Positions 17,677 to 26,600 of a stretch of DNA of 64,000 nt are shown in pieces (position 1 is the stretch's first letter; the number at the start of each line of letters is the position of its first letter). The notes below the pieces were generated by a model. It was not told where the DNA came from. It saw only the letters and a program-made list of their open reading frames with translations, and did not search any database. The stretch covers positions 62,001 to 126,000 of the forward strand of contig NZ_WIXN01000007.1 of the NCBI RefSeq assembly GCF_010994035.1, given 5' to 3'. The DNA comes from Virgibacillus aidingensis (lineage in GTDB: Bacteria; Bacillota; Bacilli; Bacillales; Amphibacillaceae). The position numbers and the translations under genes are program-made.

Positions 17677-19086
17677 CTAAGCTGCTAAACCAATCACTAA
17701 ATAAACTGCGAATCCTAACATTCCTGCCAATATGGCATAAGGCAATTGGGTCCGCACATGATCAATATGGTCTACAGCAGCACCGGTAGAAGCCAGGATC
17801 GTTGTATCGGATAATGGGGAACAATGATCACCAAACACCCCGCCGCCGGCAACTGCGGCAATCGTTGCAAGTACAACCATATTTATGTCTCCCCCGGCAA
17901 ACCCAATGGCAAGCGGAACTGCTATTGGTATCATGATTCCATAAGTTCCCCAGGAAGTACCGGTTGAAAACGAAATTACTGCTGCAAGCAAGAATGTGAT
18001 GGCCGGAAGAAGGCCTGGATTCATCCATGATTCCGTAATTTGTATTAAGTATACTGCTGTGCCCATGTTTTCGCTTAATGTATTAATTGCATAAGCAAAC
18101 ACCAAAATCATAACGGCAGGCATAATCCCCTTAATACCTCTCATTGCCGTATCCATAATATCCTTCATCGGTATCCCCTGTACACGCATTACAATTCCCA
18201 AAAATACAACCGCAGCCAGGAAAGCTTCCATCGTTAATGCAGATCCCATAAATATATAGCTTCCGACTGCAACAAGAATAATGACAACTACAGGCATAAA
18301 GAAATTCCAGAAAATACTCAGCAATCGATCCTTATAATAAGGTTTGATTCCTGTCAGTTCATCCGAAATTAACGGATTAGATTTATCACGGATCAGCTTC
18401 CCTTCTTTAATTGCCCTTTCTTCAGCTTTTTTCATCGGGCCGAAATCCCTTAACACACCTGATACAATCAGGAAAACCATGATAACAGTGATGATCGCAT
18501 AGAAATTAAATGGAATAGATTGAGTGAATACACGAAGTGCTTCCGTTTCATCCTGAATTGGTTCCATCCCAATTAATAGTCCTGCAATAAAAACTGCCCA
18601 TGCCGTAAATGGGACAATAACAGCCACCGGTGCAGAGGTAGAATCAATAATATAGGCAAGCTTCTCCCGGGAAATCTTCACTTTATCCGTTACCTTCCTC
18701 ATTGTAGCACCAACAAAGACCGGGCTAAAATAATCACTGAAAAAAACAAAGAGCCCCATAAACCATGTACCTATTCCAATTCGCTTTCTTGAAGCATTTC
18801 TCCGTCCCACCATATCGGCGAAACTATTAATTGCACCAGTCCGTAAAAAGAATGCAATCAATACACCAATAGCAAGCTCCAATATTAAAATCCAGGAAAA
18901 ATCTGTGTTCCCCAATGCATTTGTCATTAAGTTTGGAAAACCAAGCAGTCCTTCTCCTGCCAGCAAAACACCTACTACACAAGCAATACCCAATGCCAAT
19001 ATCGTATCCCTTAGCCAAAACGCCAGAACAACTGCAATGATTGGAGGTATGATTGAAATAAACCCCAATGTTGTTAAATCTTCCAT
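17677..19086 (-). CDS. NhaC-family carrier (Na+/H+ antiporter superfamily)
   Basis: 469-residue membrane protein with 11-12 hydrophobic segments. ATG 19086 follows GGGAG at 8 bases; the GTG at 19095 is inside the site region. Conserved NhaC features are seen: SDYFSPVFVGATMRK, the helix with STGTSWGTYGIMIPI, and GGGVFGDHCSPLSDTTILAS. Proteins of this family exchange Na+ for H+ or for metabolites such as malate/lactate or amino acids. Its place between a racemase and a lysine-dehydrogenase-like enzyme suggests that it carries the amino acid handled by them, which is inference. Confidence 0.85.
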   Translation of the reverse strand: MEDLTTLGFISIIPPIIAVVLAFWLRDTILALGIACVVGVLLAGEGLLGFPNLMTNALGNTDFSWILILELAIGVLIAFFLRTGAINSFADMVGRRNASRKRIGIGTWFMGLFVFFSDYFSPVFVGATMRKVTDKVKISREKLAYIIDSTSAPVAVIVPFTAWAVFIAGLLIGMEPIQDETEALRVFTQSIPFNFYAIITVIMVFLIVSGVLRDFGPMKKAEERAIKEGKLIRDKSNPLISDELTGIKPYYKDRLLSIFWNFFMPVVVIILVAVGSYIFMGSALTMEAFLAAVVFLGIVMRVQGIPMKDIMDTAMRGIKGIMPAVMILVFAYAINTLSENMGTAVYLIQITESWMNPGLLPAITFLLAAVISFSTGTSWGTYGIMIPIAVPLAIGFAGGDINMVVLATIAAVAGGGVFGDHCSPLSDTTILASTGAAVDHIDHVRTQLPYAILAGMLGFAVYLVIGLAA

Positions 19087-19165
19087 ATTCCCCACTCCCG
19101 ATTATTATTATGTCCTGAAATTATACTAATGTTTTAATCTGATAAAATAGCTGAAACAAGTCGAT

Positions 19166-20248
19166 TTATATATATAATTTTCTTACATGTCCGGATGTCA
19201 TCACCCTCATAATAGCTACATAATCCAATATAAAGCTGACTGTATCTCCAACAGCGAAATTTTCTCCACACGCGGTGATGTCCAATACAAGATGGTCGCT
19301 GCTGCTGCCGATAAGCTCCACTTTCTCATTCACCGGATACATAAAGCGCGGCTCTGTATCTTGTTTGCCGATAGCACAAATGGCTCTTTTGCGGATACCC
19401 TTATCAGGAAATTCAGTTTTATTTCGAAATGAATCAACACCTGTGGTTCCAAATGGTTTGGAAGGCTTCTCTTTTATTTCAATAATTTCCGCCTTTAGAA
19501 TAAAGGTATCCATATAGGTATCCGGTAATCGCGGCAAACTCACTTCGACGAAACCATTGAAAAATGCCGTGCCGATCCGCAGTTGATTAATTCCTTCTGG
19601 CATTTCACCGTTATCTATTAATGCCAGCGAACCAGTGCTTCCGCCTGAAATCAGGTCAATATCTATCCCAAGTTTATTATTTATCTCCTGTTTCAGTTCC
19701 ACCAATCTGCCAAGATTCTCATTTGTTGGTTTTATAGAGCCAAAACAATTTAAATTCGTTCCCAATCCTGTCAAATTGACACCTTCCAGGTTTGTAATTT
19801 TTTTTATTATACTGAAAAGCTCTTCCTGATCGTAAATCCCCTCCCGTAAATCCCCTGCTTCAATCATTAAAATAACCTCGTGCTGTTTATTCATCCTTCT
19901 TGCCTCATTTGCAATAGCTTGAATAACGGTAATCTCCGAATTTAAGGAAACGTCGCTATATCGCACTACATCTGCGGCCTCACTTAACATTGGCAATCTG
20001 ACAAGCATCTTCTTTGCTGCAATATGCTCATATGCCTTCAGGTTGCCAATTCTAGCATCAGCAATCGTAGAAATGCCCGCGTCCACAAACACCCGGGCAA
20101 CTTCTGACGATCCGTTCGTACCTTTTAACACTGCCACGGGCTCCATCCCTGAATTCCTGCATTTCTTACTTATCAGTCCTATATTATGTTTTATTTTTTC
20201 TAAATCGATGTGTACTACAGGATAATTAAACTCTAGAACCAAGTACAC
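19166..20248 (-). CDS. Alanine/ornithine racemase family PLP enzyme (Orr-like)
   Basis: 360 residues; a fold-type III PLP enzyme lacking the usual C-terminal racemase length. It begins FNYPVVHIDLEKIKHNIGL with the lysine region PVAVLKGTNGSSEVA, then DARIGNLKAYEHI, LVRLPMLSEA, LMIEAGDLREGIY and LISGGSTGSLAL. This series is typical of the Orr (ornithine racemase)/YhfX-like group. The start is a GTG preceded by AAGGAAAGGGG and overlaps the M20 fragment by 23 bases. PLP attachment is probably at Lys42 or near it, although the sequence around it (LKGTNG) differs from the VTK of typical Orr. With the downstream dehydrogenase it could convert a D-amino acid to the L-form for oxidation. Confidence 0.7.
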   Translation of the reverse strand: MYLVLEFNYPVVHIDLEKIKHNIGLISKKCRNSGMEPVAVLKGTNGSSEVARVFVDAGISTIADARIGNLKAYEHIAAKKMLVRLPMLSEAADVVRYSDVSLNSEITVIQAIANEARRMNKQHEVILMIEAGDLREGIYDQEELFSIIKKITNLEGVNLTGLGTNLNCFGSIKPTNENLGRLVELKQEINNKLGIDIDLISGGSTGSLALIDNGEMPEGINQLRIGTAFFNGFVEVSLPRLPDTYMDTFILKAEIIEIKEKPSKPFGTTGVDSFRNKTEFPDKGIRKRAICAIGKQDTEPRFMYPVNEKVELIGSSSDHLVLDITACGENFAVGDTVSFILDYVAIMRVMTSGHVRKLYI

Positions 20249-20747
20249 TGTCCCCTTTCCTTTTTACTGAAACACATTCTTCATTTACAAGTCCCAAAAA
20301 TACCTTTCCAATATTTAACATAGCTTTTTCATCTACGTCGAATTTGCTATGGTGATGCGAACAGACAGCATTTAGCTCCTCAGTACTGCCGCCAACAAAG
20401 AAAAATGCCCCCGGTATTTCATTTACATAATAAGCAAAATCCTCTGCTCCCATTACAGGGGCCATTTCATCTTTATAGTTTTCCATTACTTTTTTCACCT
20501 TTATGACTTCTTCCGGATGATTATACAAAGATGGATAACCGTGAATATATTCCAGATTGTAATCTGCACCGGAAACAGCCAGTGAATACTCAATGACGCG
20601 GCGTATTTCTTTTTCCAGCTGCGTTAGTACTTTTGAATCAAAGGATCTGACTGTTGCTCCAATTTGGGCTTTGTCCGGAACAGTTGCTCGAAAATTACCG
20701 CTGTTAAAATGGCCAACGGTTATTACTGCTTCTTTCAGTGGATCCAC
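20226..20747 (-). pseudogene. C-terminal half of an M20 family amidohydrolase (truncated)
   Basis: 173 codons corresponding to the lid domain and C-terminal catalytic part of M20D amidohydrolases: VDPLKEAVITVGHFNSGNFR, then PVMGAEDFAYYVNEIPGAFF, and CSHHHSKFDVDEKAML. Family members are about 390 residues. The N-terminal metal-binding half (HxD and EE motifs) is missing, and a stop codon lies 12 codons upstream in frame. No ribosome binding site precedes the first start-like codon. The fragment sits directly behind the promoter region, so an internal deletion that removed the 5' half is likely. It may persist because its end overlaps the racemase start. Confidence 0.8.
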
Positions 20748-20774
20748 TCTGCAGGCAACAATAAAACACCAATT

Positions 20775-20788
20775 TGAAAGCGTTCACA
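20775..20788 (+). promoter_or_regulatory. cre box (CcpA site) before the racemase operon
   Basis: TGAAAGCGTTCACA matches the cre consensus TGWAANCGNTNWCA at every position. It lies 28 bases upstream of the truncated M20 frame, where CcpA would repress the operon when preferred sugars are present. Confidence 0.65.
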
Positions 20789-20843
20789 ACTTATTCTAGT
20801 AATAATTCATGACCAGCCCTCCATATCATATTTTTTCTGCTTT

Positions 20844-20858
20844 GAATATGTCATATTC
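20844..20858. promoter_or_regulatory. Perfect 15-base palindrome in the divergent promoter region
   Basis: GAATATG-T-CATATTC is a perfect dyad about 30 bases from the GntR-type operator at 20889-20903. It could be a second operator or part of the divergent promoter. Confidence 0.35.
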
Positions 20859-20888
20859 TAAGTAACAAACAAAAATATTGTACATCTT

Positions 20889-20903
20889 TATTGTTCAACA
20901 ATA
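20889..20903. promoter_or_regulatory. Predicted GntR/FCD operator, copy 1
   Basis: TATTGTT-C-AACAATA is a perfect 15-base palindrome containing TTGT-N3-ACAA, the general pattern of FadR/FCD-type GntR regulators. It lies between the racemase operon and the divergent GntR gene. The same 13-base core occurs before the second dehydrogenase gene at 23186-23198. Confidence 0.6.
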
Positions 20904-21160
20904 TTAATAGTAGTTTACAGTTTACTTTTATTTCTGTCAATAGGGATGTTGAAATTTGTAGAAAATTGCAACACGAGATATCTCATTTGTGAAAACTCTA
21001 TTCTCCAACTTTCCTATATCCTCTATGCCGCAGTAAGCGCTGATGTGTGATCTGCATCTTTTGCATACGTTCTATCTTTTCCGTTTACAGTACTGCCGGT
21101 TTTACAGACGATCTGTTTTTATAGTATGATCTTTTTAGAGATGTGAGGGAGAGATGGAAA

Positions 21161-21841
21161 GTGAAAAAAATGACCGTAGAAGAAATCGTCTATCATAAAG
21201 TTAAAGATGCGATTATCCATCGGCAGCTGGCACCAGGTCAGCAGCTGGTAGAGTCAACTATCTCCGAACAATTAAAAATAAGCCGTTCTCCGATCAGGAA
21301 TGCCCTTAAGCATCTGGCTGATGAAGGGTTTGTTAATTTAGTCAAAAATAAAGGAGCCTTTGTTTCGAATCCAACCAGAGAGGAAATGCTGCAGGCATAT
21401 GACCTCCGAAAAGAGCTGGAAAAAATGGCGGCAGTCCGTGCCATGTATCATTTAACTGAAAAAGACTTTCTCATCCTCACCGATATTGTGGAAGAAGAGA
21501 AAAAGGTTTTAGGTAAAAATGATCTCGTTGGTTATACGGAAACCAATAAAAAATTTCATATGTATATCGCAAGCCGTTCAGGAAATTATTTTCTTCCTGA
21601 ATTTATTGAAAAACTTATTAACCAAACAAATATTTATGTTATCCTATTTGATTCCTTTTTTATCGAGGAGGCTTATCAGCCCCTCGGAACAAAGGGACAT
21701 TTAAATATTATACGATTATTAAAAAACAGGCAGCCTGATCTATTAAGAGAGGAAATTGATAAGCATTTTTCAGATGCCATGGATAGTACATCCCAGCAGC
21801 CAAGTTCTTATAAAAGCTTGGATTCTATTTTTCGCCAATAG
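21161..21841 (+). CDS. GntR-family transcriptional regulator with FCD domain
   Basis: About 226 residues. The winged helix (QQLVESTISEQLKISRSPIR, then NALKHLADEGFVNL) occupies the first 75 residues, and the FCD ligand domain follows (DLRKELEKMAAVRAMYHL, HMYIASRSGN, HLNIIRLLKNRQPD). GTG 21161 and ATG 21170 are both possible starts; a weak GGGAGAG lies before the former. The gene is divergent from the racemase operon, and the dehydrogenase paralogue converges on it from the right. Matching palindromes before both transcription units make it the probable local repressor, with a lysine- or ornithine-type amino acid as the likely effector. A terminator follows. Confidence 0.88.
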   Translation: MKKMTVEEIVYHKVKDAIIHRQLAPGQQLVESTISEQLKISRSPIRNALKHLADEGFVNLVKNKGAFVSNPTREEMLQAYDLRKELEKMAAVRAMYHLTEKDFLILTDIVEEEKKVLGKNDLVGYTETNKKFHMYIASRSGNYFLPEFIEKLINQTNIYVILFDSFFIEEAYQPLGTKGHLNIIRLLKNRQPDLLREEIDKHFSDAMDSTSQQPSSYKSLDSIFRQ

Positions 21842-21911
21842 TCCGGTATTTTTATTTTCCAGCACCAATTTCCATAAACCCTTTGTTATTCGTTTTTTAT
21901 GGTAACGCAAG

Positions 21912-21940
21912 AAGGTCCGGTTATTAACCGAACCTTTTTT
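21912..21940. terminator. Terminator between the GntR gene and dehydrogenase copy 2
   Basis: AAGGTCCGGTT (21912-21922) pairs with AACCGAACCTT (21926-21936) with one mismatch and a 3-base loop, followed by T residues; it works for the GntR gene and probably also for the converging gene. Confidence 0.8.
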
Positions 21941-21961
21941 GGTTATATTTCATTTTTTGCT

Positions 21962-23143
21962 TTAGTCAAATACACGCTTTGATTCCTGTACTTTAATCCC
22001 GCGTTTGCCGATAGCTTCTATAAATGGCTCGTAGGGGATATCCACTGTAGGATTCAGTAAGCCAGGACGGGTTATTTCTTTTTTTGCCAACATTTGTGCC
22101 ACAATGCTTGCTGTATATCCAACGGTATAATTCATGGCAAAAAGACCGGTGTCCAGATCCCTTTCTGCAAAAATACTGTAGATAAGTTCTATCTCTTTGC
22201 CGGCTTTTTTACCACGCACGATGTTTTTCATCAGGACCAGATCTTTTTCATTCGCTTCATATTGCATGCGCGGATTCAAGTGAGATACGAGGAATTCAAC
22301 CGGTTTTATGTCACCAGGAACAAGAGGAACAGGTTTATCTTCAAAAAAACCAAGGTCTGCCATATTTCTCCAGAATTCCATGTGCCCGCCCCAGCGGATA
22401 GACCTTCTTTCTGTATTTTTTACTGTCTTGTCTATACCCAGCAGCTTGGCAAAGCGAACAGCATCTCCGTTTGGAAAGGCTTCTAAATCATTAAAACCAG
22501 GAAAATCCACATTTAATTTCCATTGTTCCCTATTTTGATCTCTGGCAGGTATAGTAATTACCTCGCCATCCTTCATAACGGTTGCCGGACGGTAGTAGGA
22601 TAATAAGGTATTATAAAGATTCCAGGTTACTTTATATTTTAGCGGATTTTGCTTTGCTGCCTTCTCCTCGGGGATTCCGCCTGTATAAGAATACAGATCA
22701 TACACTTCATCAAGCTGTGTTACTGCATATCCGCATAAAACAAGGTCAATGCCGGGATCCAGCCCCACTTCCGGTAATATAGTAACACCTGCTTTTTTTG
22801 CTTTCTCATCCAGATCATCCGCAAGTTCTGTTGCATAAGAACAGTTAACCAGGGAAACCCCCGCCTCGACTGCTGCTTCAGCGGCGATTCCGTTAAATTG
22901 CTTTGGAAGCACATCAATAATAATATCCACATCTTCTCTAAATAGCGAGAGAAGGGTTTCCTTGCTAGTGGCATCGATGGATTTTTTACTTACTTTATTT
23001 AAATCAATATTTTTCTCAAAAGATGTCAATCCGGAGAATTCTGCATCTGCACAAATTATTTTCTCCACGTCTGCGGAATTGCTTAAATCATGTAATACAG
23101 CTCTGCCTTGCAAACCTGCTCCTCCAAGAACTGCAACTTTCAT
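21962..23143 (-). CDS. Saccharopine-dehydrogenase family oxidoreductase, lysine 6-dehydrogenase-like (copy 2)
   Basis: 393-residue paralogue of the product of 16465-17637, sharing the same landmarks: VAVLGGAGLQGRA, EVGLDPGIDLVLCGYAVTQL, RRSIRWGGH, VRGKKAGKE and NYTVGYTASIVAQML. Differences are scattered, so the duplication is not recent. It is monocistronic, with AGGAAGGGG before the ATG and the predicted GntR operator at 23186-23198 in its promoter region. Shared control with the racemase operon suggests related or successive substrates, for example a D/L-lysine or ornithine route. The enzyme name is by family only. Confidence 0.8.
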   Translation of the reverse strand: MKVAVLGGAGLQGRAVLHDLSNSADVEKIICADAEFSGLTSFEKNIDLNKVSKKSIDATSKETLLSLFREDVDIIIDVLPKQFNGIAAEAAVEAGVSLVNCSYATELADDLDEKAKKAGVTILPEVGLDPGIDLVLCGYAVTQLDEVYDLYSYTGGIPEEKAAKQNPLKYKVTWNLYNTLLSYYRPATVMKDGEVITIPARDQNREQWKLNVDFPGFNDLEAFPNGDAVRFAKLLGIDKTVKNTERRSIRWGGHMEFWRNMADLGFFEDKPVPLVPGDIKPVEFLVSHLNPRMQYEANEKDLVLMKNIVRGKKAGKEIELIYSIFAERDLDTGLFAMNYTVGYTASIVAQMLAKKEITRPGLLNPTVDIPYEPFIEAIGKRGIKVQESKRVFD

Positions 23144-23185
23144 ATCATTTCCCCTTCCTAAAGAATATAATTAATGTGGAACATA

Positions 23186-23198
23186 ATTGTTGAACAAT
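23186..23198. promoter_or_regulatory. Predicted GntR/FCD operator, copy 2
   Basis: ATTGTT-G-AACAAT, the same palindrome as in 20890-20902 with a different central base, 43 bases before the start of dehydrogenase copy 2. Confidence 0.6.
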
Positions 23199-23433
23199 AT
23201 TATTGCTATTATATTACTTGCTTATATAATTTTCAAGCTGAAATTACAGGTGTTTTTTCCGGCAGAAAAATACTAAGGCCTCACGCTATTTCCAAATCGA
23301 TATTAAAATATTTCTCTATCAGGAGAATTACTTTCCCTCCAATGTTATACTATAGTCAATTATTAGTTCATGTTTTTATCTGTCCGAAAAGGGAAAATTA
23401 GATTAACATTCTCAAAAGGGGGATCTTTTAAAA

Positions 23434-24396
23434 ATGAAAAGAACATATCTGCTGATTGCCGTCAGCCTGCTATTTTTTCTAATAGCATGCGGGCAAAATG
23501 GTAATGAGCCTGAAGAATCAGAAGAAGAATCTGCAGACGAAACTGCCGAAGAGGGAGAAACACAAGTAAGTGAAACAAATGAGGAGCAATCATCACCATC
23601 TGAAGAAGCAAATGAAAAGGAGCAGCACATAAAGGAAGAGATCTTGGACAGCGGTTTTATCGTATACGGACATAGAGATTTTGAAAGGAGCGAAGAGTTG
23701 CTTGCATTCTCTTTTCAAAGATCAGATCAGCAGCTTCCATTGGAAGAAAGGCTTCTTGATTCTCTGAAAGAAAGTGCTGAGACAGATAAGCTTGCGGAAC
23801 TGGAGCAGATCGCGGTGGATGGTACTGCTGCTTCCCTTTATTTTACTGAAAATGAACAATTGCAATCCATGGCATCTGCAGAACAGCTGTATTTCACGGA
23901 TATGCTGCATGCCATCAGCTCGCTCTACGGCATTGAGACATTGGAATTTTATACTGGCGATGAACCGGGGATTGAGTTTGGGCAAACAGGCACTGTCGAA
24001 CGTCTTGATGTGGAAGCACCGGAAAACAGGGGTTTTTATGTATATGGTGATATAGACGGAATGAGGACTTATATTAGCGGGGTTTCTGCGGAGGAAATAA
24101 TGACAGATGAGGCCGGCGATTTGATGGATTTCCCTGAAACAGTAAACAAGATGAAGGCCGTTAAGGATAATTCCTCCTATCAACCCGGTATTGGGGCAGG
24201 CATCGAAATCATTGATGTTACTGTAAATGATGCCGCTGCAGAAGTTCACTACAATTTAGCTGAAGATCAGGCTGATATCACGGATTTTGAAAATGTGCTG
24301 CAACTGACAGCGCTTGATTTTGGTTTTCAGGAACTTCATTTAATTAATCAGGAAGAAGGACAGGCAAGTATATTTCTTTTCGATCCGGCTGAGTAA
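23434..24396 (+). CDS. Lipoprotein with acidic linker and possible GerMN-like domains
   Basis: 320 residues. The signal peptide MKRTYLLIAVSLLFFLIACG ends in a lipobox (L-I-A-C), so it should be lipid-anchored outside the membrane. A 45-residue Glu/Ser-rich linker follows. The rest holds two similar alpha/beta stretches (about 65-190 and 195-320) of the kind seen in GerMN-containing lipoproteins, for example LEERLLDSLKE and the late LQLTALDFGFQELHL. That resemblance is weak. A GGGGGAT site precedes the ATG. It stands alone. The surface location is well supported; the function is not. Confidence 0.7.
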   Translation: MKRTYLLIAVSLLFFLIACGQNGNEPEESEEESADETAEEGETQVSETNEEQSSPSEEANEKEQHIKEEILDSGFIVYGHRDFERSEELLAFSFQRSDQQLPLEERLLDSLKESAETDKLAELEQIAVDGTAASLYFTENEQLQSMASAEQLYFTDMLHAISSLYGIETLEFYTGDEPGIEFGQTGTVERLDVEAPENRGFYVYGDIDGMRTYISGVSAEEIMTDEAGDLMDFPETVNKMKAVKDNSSYQPGIGAGIEIIDVTVNDAAAEVHYNLAEDQADITDFENVLQLTALDFGFQELHLINQEEGQASIFLFDPAE

Positions 24397-24506
24397 TGGT
24401 AATTGAAAGTTCGGCATATAGGAAACCATAGTGTTTGAGTCTTCTTTTTTCTAATAAGGAAAGTTCATTGATGAAAAATAAATGCATATAAATAAGGGGG
24501 AGAAAA

Positions 24507-24917
24507 ATGGGGTATGGCAGTTTGTTAAATGGAATAGAACCTGAAAATACACTGGTAGGCGCTTTAGGGATTACTAATAAAGAATTGACGCCTGACCGGG
24601 TTGTTTGCACGATGCCTGTTGGACCAAAAACCATCCAGCCGATGGGACTGCTGCACGGCGGCGCCTCTGTTGCACTTGCCGAAACGGCTGCAAGCATCGG
24701 AACTGCACTAAACATCAATTCTGAAACCCATTTTCCGGCAGGGATTGAAATTAATGCCAATCATGTAAAAGGTAAAAGGGATGGTATTGTTACTGCCACT
24801 GCAACCCCGCTCCACAAAGGCAGAACCACGATGGTTTGGGATATTAAAATTACAGATGAAGAGCACAATCTCATTTGTGTCTCGAGATGTACTGTAGCTG
24901 TGGTGGAAAAGAGATAA
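24507..24917 (+). CDS. Hotdog-fold acyl-CoA thioesterase (PaaI/MenI-like)
   Basis: 136 residues, the normal size of a single hotdog domain. The conserved loop TIQPMGLLHGGASVALAETA contains the HGG turn and the catalytic glutamate. Later segments GIEINANHVKG and GRTTMVWDIKI fit the PaaI/YuxO group. The Bacillus homologue acts as 1,4-dihydroxy-2-naphthoyl-CoA hydrolase in menaquinone synthesis, a possible role here, but the neighbours are not menaquinone genes, so other CoA esters are possible. A GGGGGAG site lies at good spacing before the ATG. Confidence 0.85.
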   Translation: MGYGSLLNGIEPENTLVGALGITNKELTPDRVVCTMPVGPKTIQPMGLLHGGASVALAETAASIGTALNINSETHFPAGIEINANHVKGKRDGIVTATATPLHKGRTTMVWDIKITDEEHNLICVSRCTVAVVEKR

Positions 24918-24952
24918 GGACGGCTTTCGTTTTCAGCCCCTTAGCAAAAAGA

Positions 24953-24973
24953 GATCGTGATTTGTTCACGATC
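24953..24973 (-). terminator. Terminator of the YjzC-like gene
   Basis: An 8-bp stem GATCGTGA/TCACGATC with a 5-base loop; on the minus strand it is followed by a run of five T. It starts 8 bases after the yjzC-like stop codon. Confidence 0.7.
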
Positions 24974-24981
24974 CCTTCCGC

Positions 24982-25200
24982 TTAATTTGATGTATGTCTG
25001 CTATTTTGCGGACTTGGCCGGGAAAGGCTCCGTTTATGTTTCCAAACTCTGTCATTATTTGAGGTCTCGGGAAACTTATCTCCCTTTGACATTTCCACCT
25101 GTCTCGGCTCTTCCACCCCGCTTCCTGTCTCGCCAACTTCAATATAAATTCCATTATTCGGTGCTTTTTCCCCGCCTTTAAATTGACTGATTTCACCCAT
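24982..25200 (-). CDS. YjzC-like small protein
   Basis: 72 residues from ATG 25200, preceded by AAGGAGG. The segment FKGGEKAPNNGIYIEVGETG followed by MSKGDKFPETSNNDRVWKHK matches the pattern of Bacillus YjzC proteins (a K-T-G-E-K-A-P-N-N-G start and a GD-x-FPET core). The family is small, soluble and of unknown function. The tail after residue 55 is lysine/arginine/serine-rich. It has its own terminator and is divergent from the glycerate kinase gene. Confidence 0.75.
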   Translation of the reverse strand: MGEISQFKGGEKAPNNGIYIEVGETGSGVEEPRQVEMSKGDKFPETSNNDRVWKHKRSLSRPSPQNSRHTSN

Positions 25201-25335
25201 TATTTTAAACCTCCTTGTCATTCCTCTTTCATATTATGGCTTAGTATGCGGCTGTTATGTATCAAAAGGTGTAGGAAGAATTTCATTTTTACGGTATAGT
25301 ATGGGTAATATTTATTGGCGGAAAGGAGGAACGTC

Positions 25336-26466
25336 ATGAAAATAGTTGTCGCACCGGATTCATTTAAAGGCAGTCTGACCTCAGGGGAGGCTGCACAATG
25401 CATGGCTGACGGAATACATCAAATTGTGCCGGAAGCAGCAGTGATTCAAAAGCCAATGGCTGATGGCGGGGAAGGAACGATGGAAGCTTTACTTACGGCA
25501 ACAGATGGTAAAAGAATCTCATTGGAAGCAACGGGACCACTGGGTAATAAAATATCCACTTCTTTTGCTGTCACTGAACGAAAAACTGCTATTATTGAAT
25601 GTGCGAAAATTGCAGGACTGACACAGGTACCCGAATCACAGCGAAATCCCGATCACACTACCTCGTTTGGGCTTGGAGAAATAATGCTTGTTGCGTTGGA
25701 TAAAGGCTGCACGGAAATCATCATTGGACTTGGAGGAAGTGCGGTAAATGAAGGCGGATTGGGCATGCTGCAGGCTTTAGGTATGAAAGCAACTGACACC
25801 GGCGGAGAATTGGCTGGAATTTTTGGAGAAAACCTTCACCGCGTGCAAACCATTGATTTTTCCGGAATGGATGCCAGGCTTCCACACGTATCAATTAAAG
25901 TGGCATCCGACGTCGATAATCCCCTTTGCGGAGAACGCGGGGCAACATATGTATACGGTCCGCAAAAAGGAGCATCCATCCGGCAGCTGGAAGAATATGA
26001 TGACGCGATGGAAGGTTTCGGTCATCTTGTCGAAAAGGAAACCGGAAAACAAATCATGAACACACCTGGAGCGGGTGCAGCCGGGGGACTCGGTTTTGCA
26101 TTGTTATCCCTGGGAGCCGAGCTTATGTCCGGTGCCAGGCTGGTGGCAGAGGCAAGTGGTATGGAGAAAGCCATCCAATCGGCAGATCTTGTCATCACCG
26201 GGGAGGGACAAAGCGATGAACAAACACTTTACGGGAAAGCCCCGGGTTATATTGCTTCCCTGGCAAAAAAGCACCAGGTGCCTGTTATCCTGCTTTCCGG
26301 CAGTCTTGGAGGTAATACAGATGTTTTGCGCGAACATTTTTCCGGTTGTTTTTCCATTGCGAATAAGCCGATCACACTTCAACAATTTATGGAAAACGCC
26401 GGAGAGCTTTTGACGGAGCAAACGAAGCAGGTTATGAATCTGGTATGGATGTTAAATAGAAACTAA
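25336..26466 (+). CDS. glxK: Glycerate kinase (GlxK/GarK family)
   Basis: Phosphorylates D-glycerate, feeding glyoxylate or tartronate breakdown into glycolysis. ATG 25336 follows AAAGGAGG; a TTG at 25315 is upstream of that site. The 376 residues show the family hallmarks: VVAPDSFKGSLTSGEAAQCM, PMADGGEGTMEALL, IIGLGGSAVNEGGLGMLQAL, SDVDNPLCGERGATYVYGPQ and ITGEGQSDEQTLYGKAP. The gene is monocistronic and no glyoxylate carboligase or tartronate reductase gene is near, so the source of glycerate is not shown. Confidence 0.95.
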   Translation: MKIVVAPDSFKGSLTSGEAAQCMADGIHQIVPEAAVIQKPMADGGEGTMEALLTATDGKRISLEATGPLGNKISTSFAVTERKTAIIECAKIAGLTQVPESQRNPDHTTSFGLGEIMLVALDKGCTEIIIGLGGSAVNEGGLGMLQALGMKATDTGGELAGIFGENLHRVQTIDFSGMDARLPHVSIKVASDVDNPLCGERGATYVYGPQKGASIRQLEEYDDAMEGFGHLVEKETGKQIMNTPGAGAAGGLGFALLSLGAELMSGARLVAEASGMEKAIQSADLVITGEGQSDEQTLYGKAPGYIASLAKKHQVPVILLSGSLGGNTDVLREHFSGCFSIANKPITLQQFMENAGELLTEQTKQVMNLVWMLNRN

Positions 26467-26600
26467 GAGAGTTTTGGAGATTCCGGTTAAAAGTGTATTA
26501 AAGTATGCATAGTGGTTTTCATAAACTATCACATTCTATTACGTATGACTTATGATTTTTGCTATATTATATATAAGAGAAATCCTTGAGGAGGCTGCTG

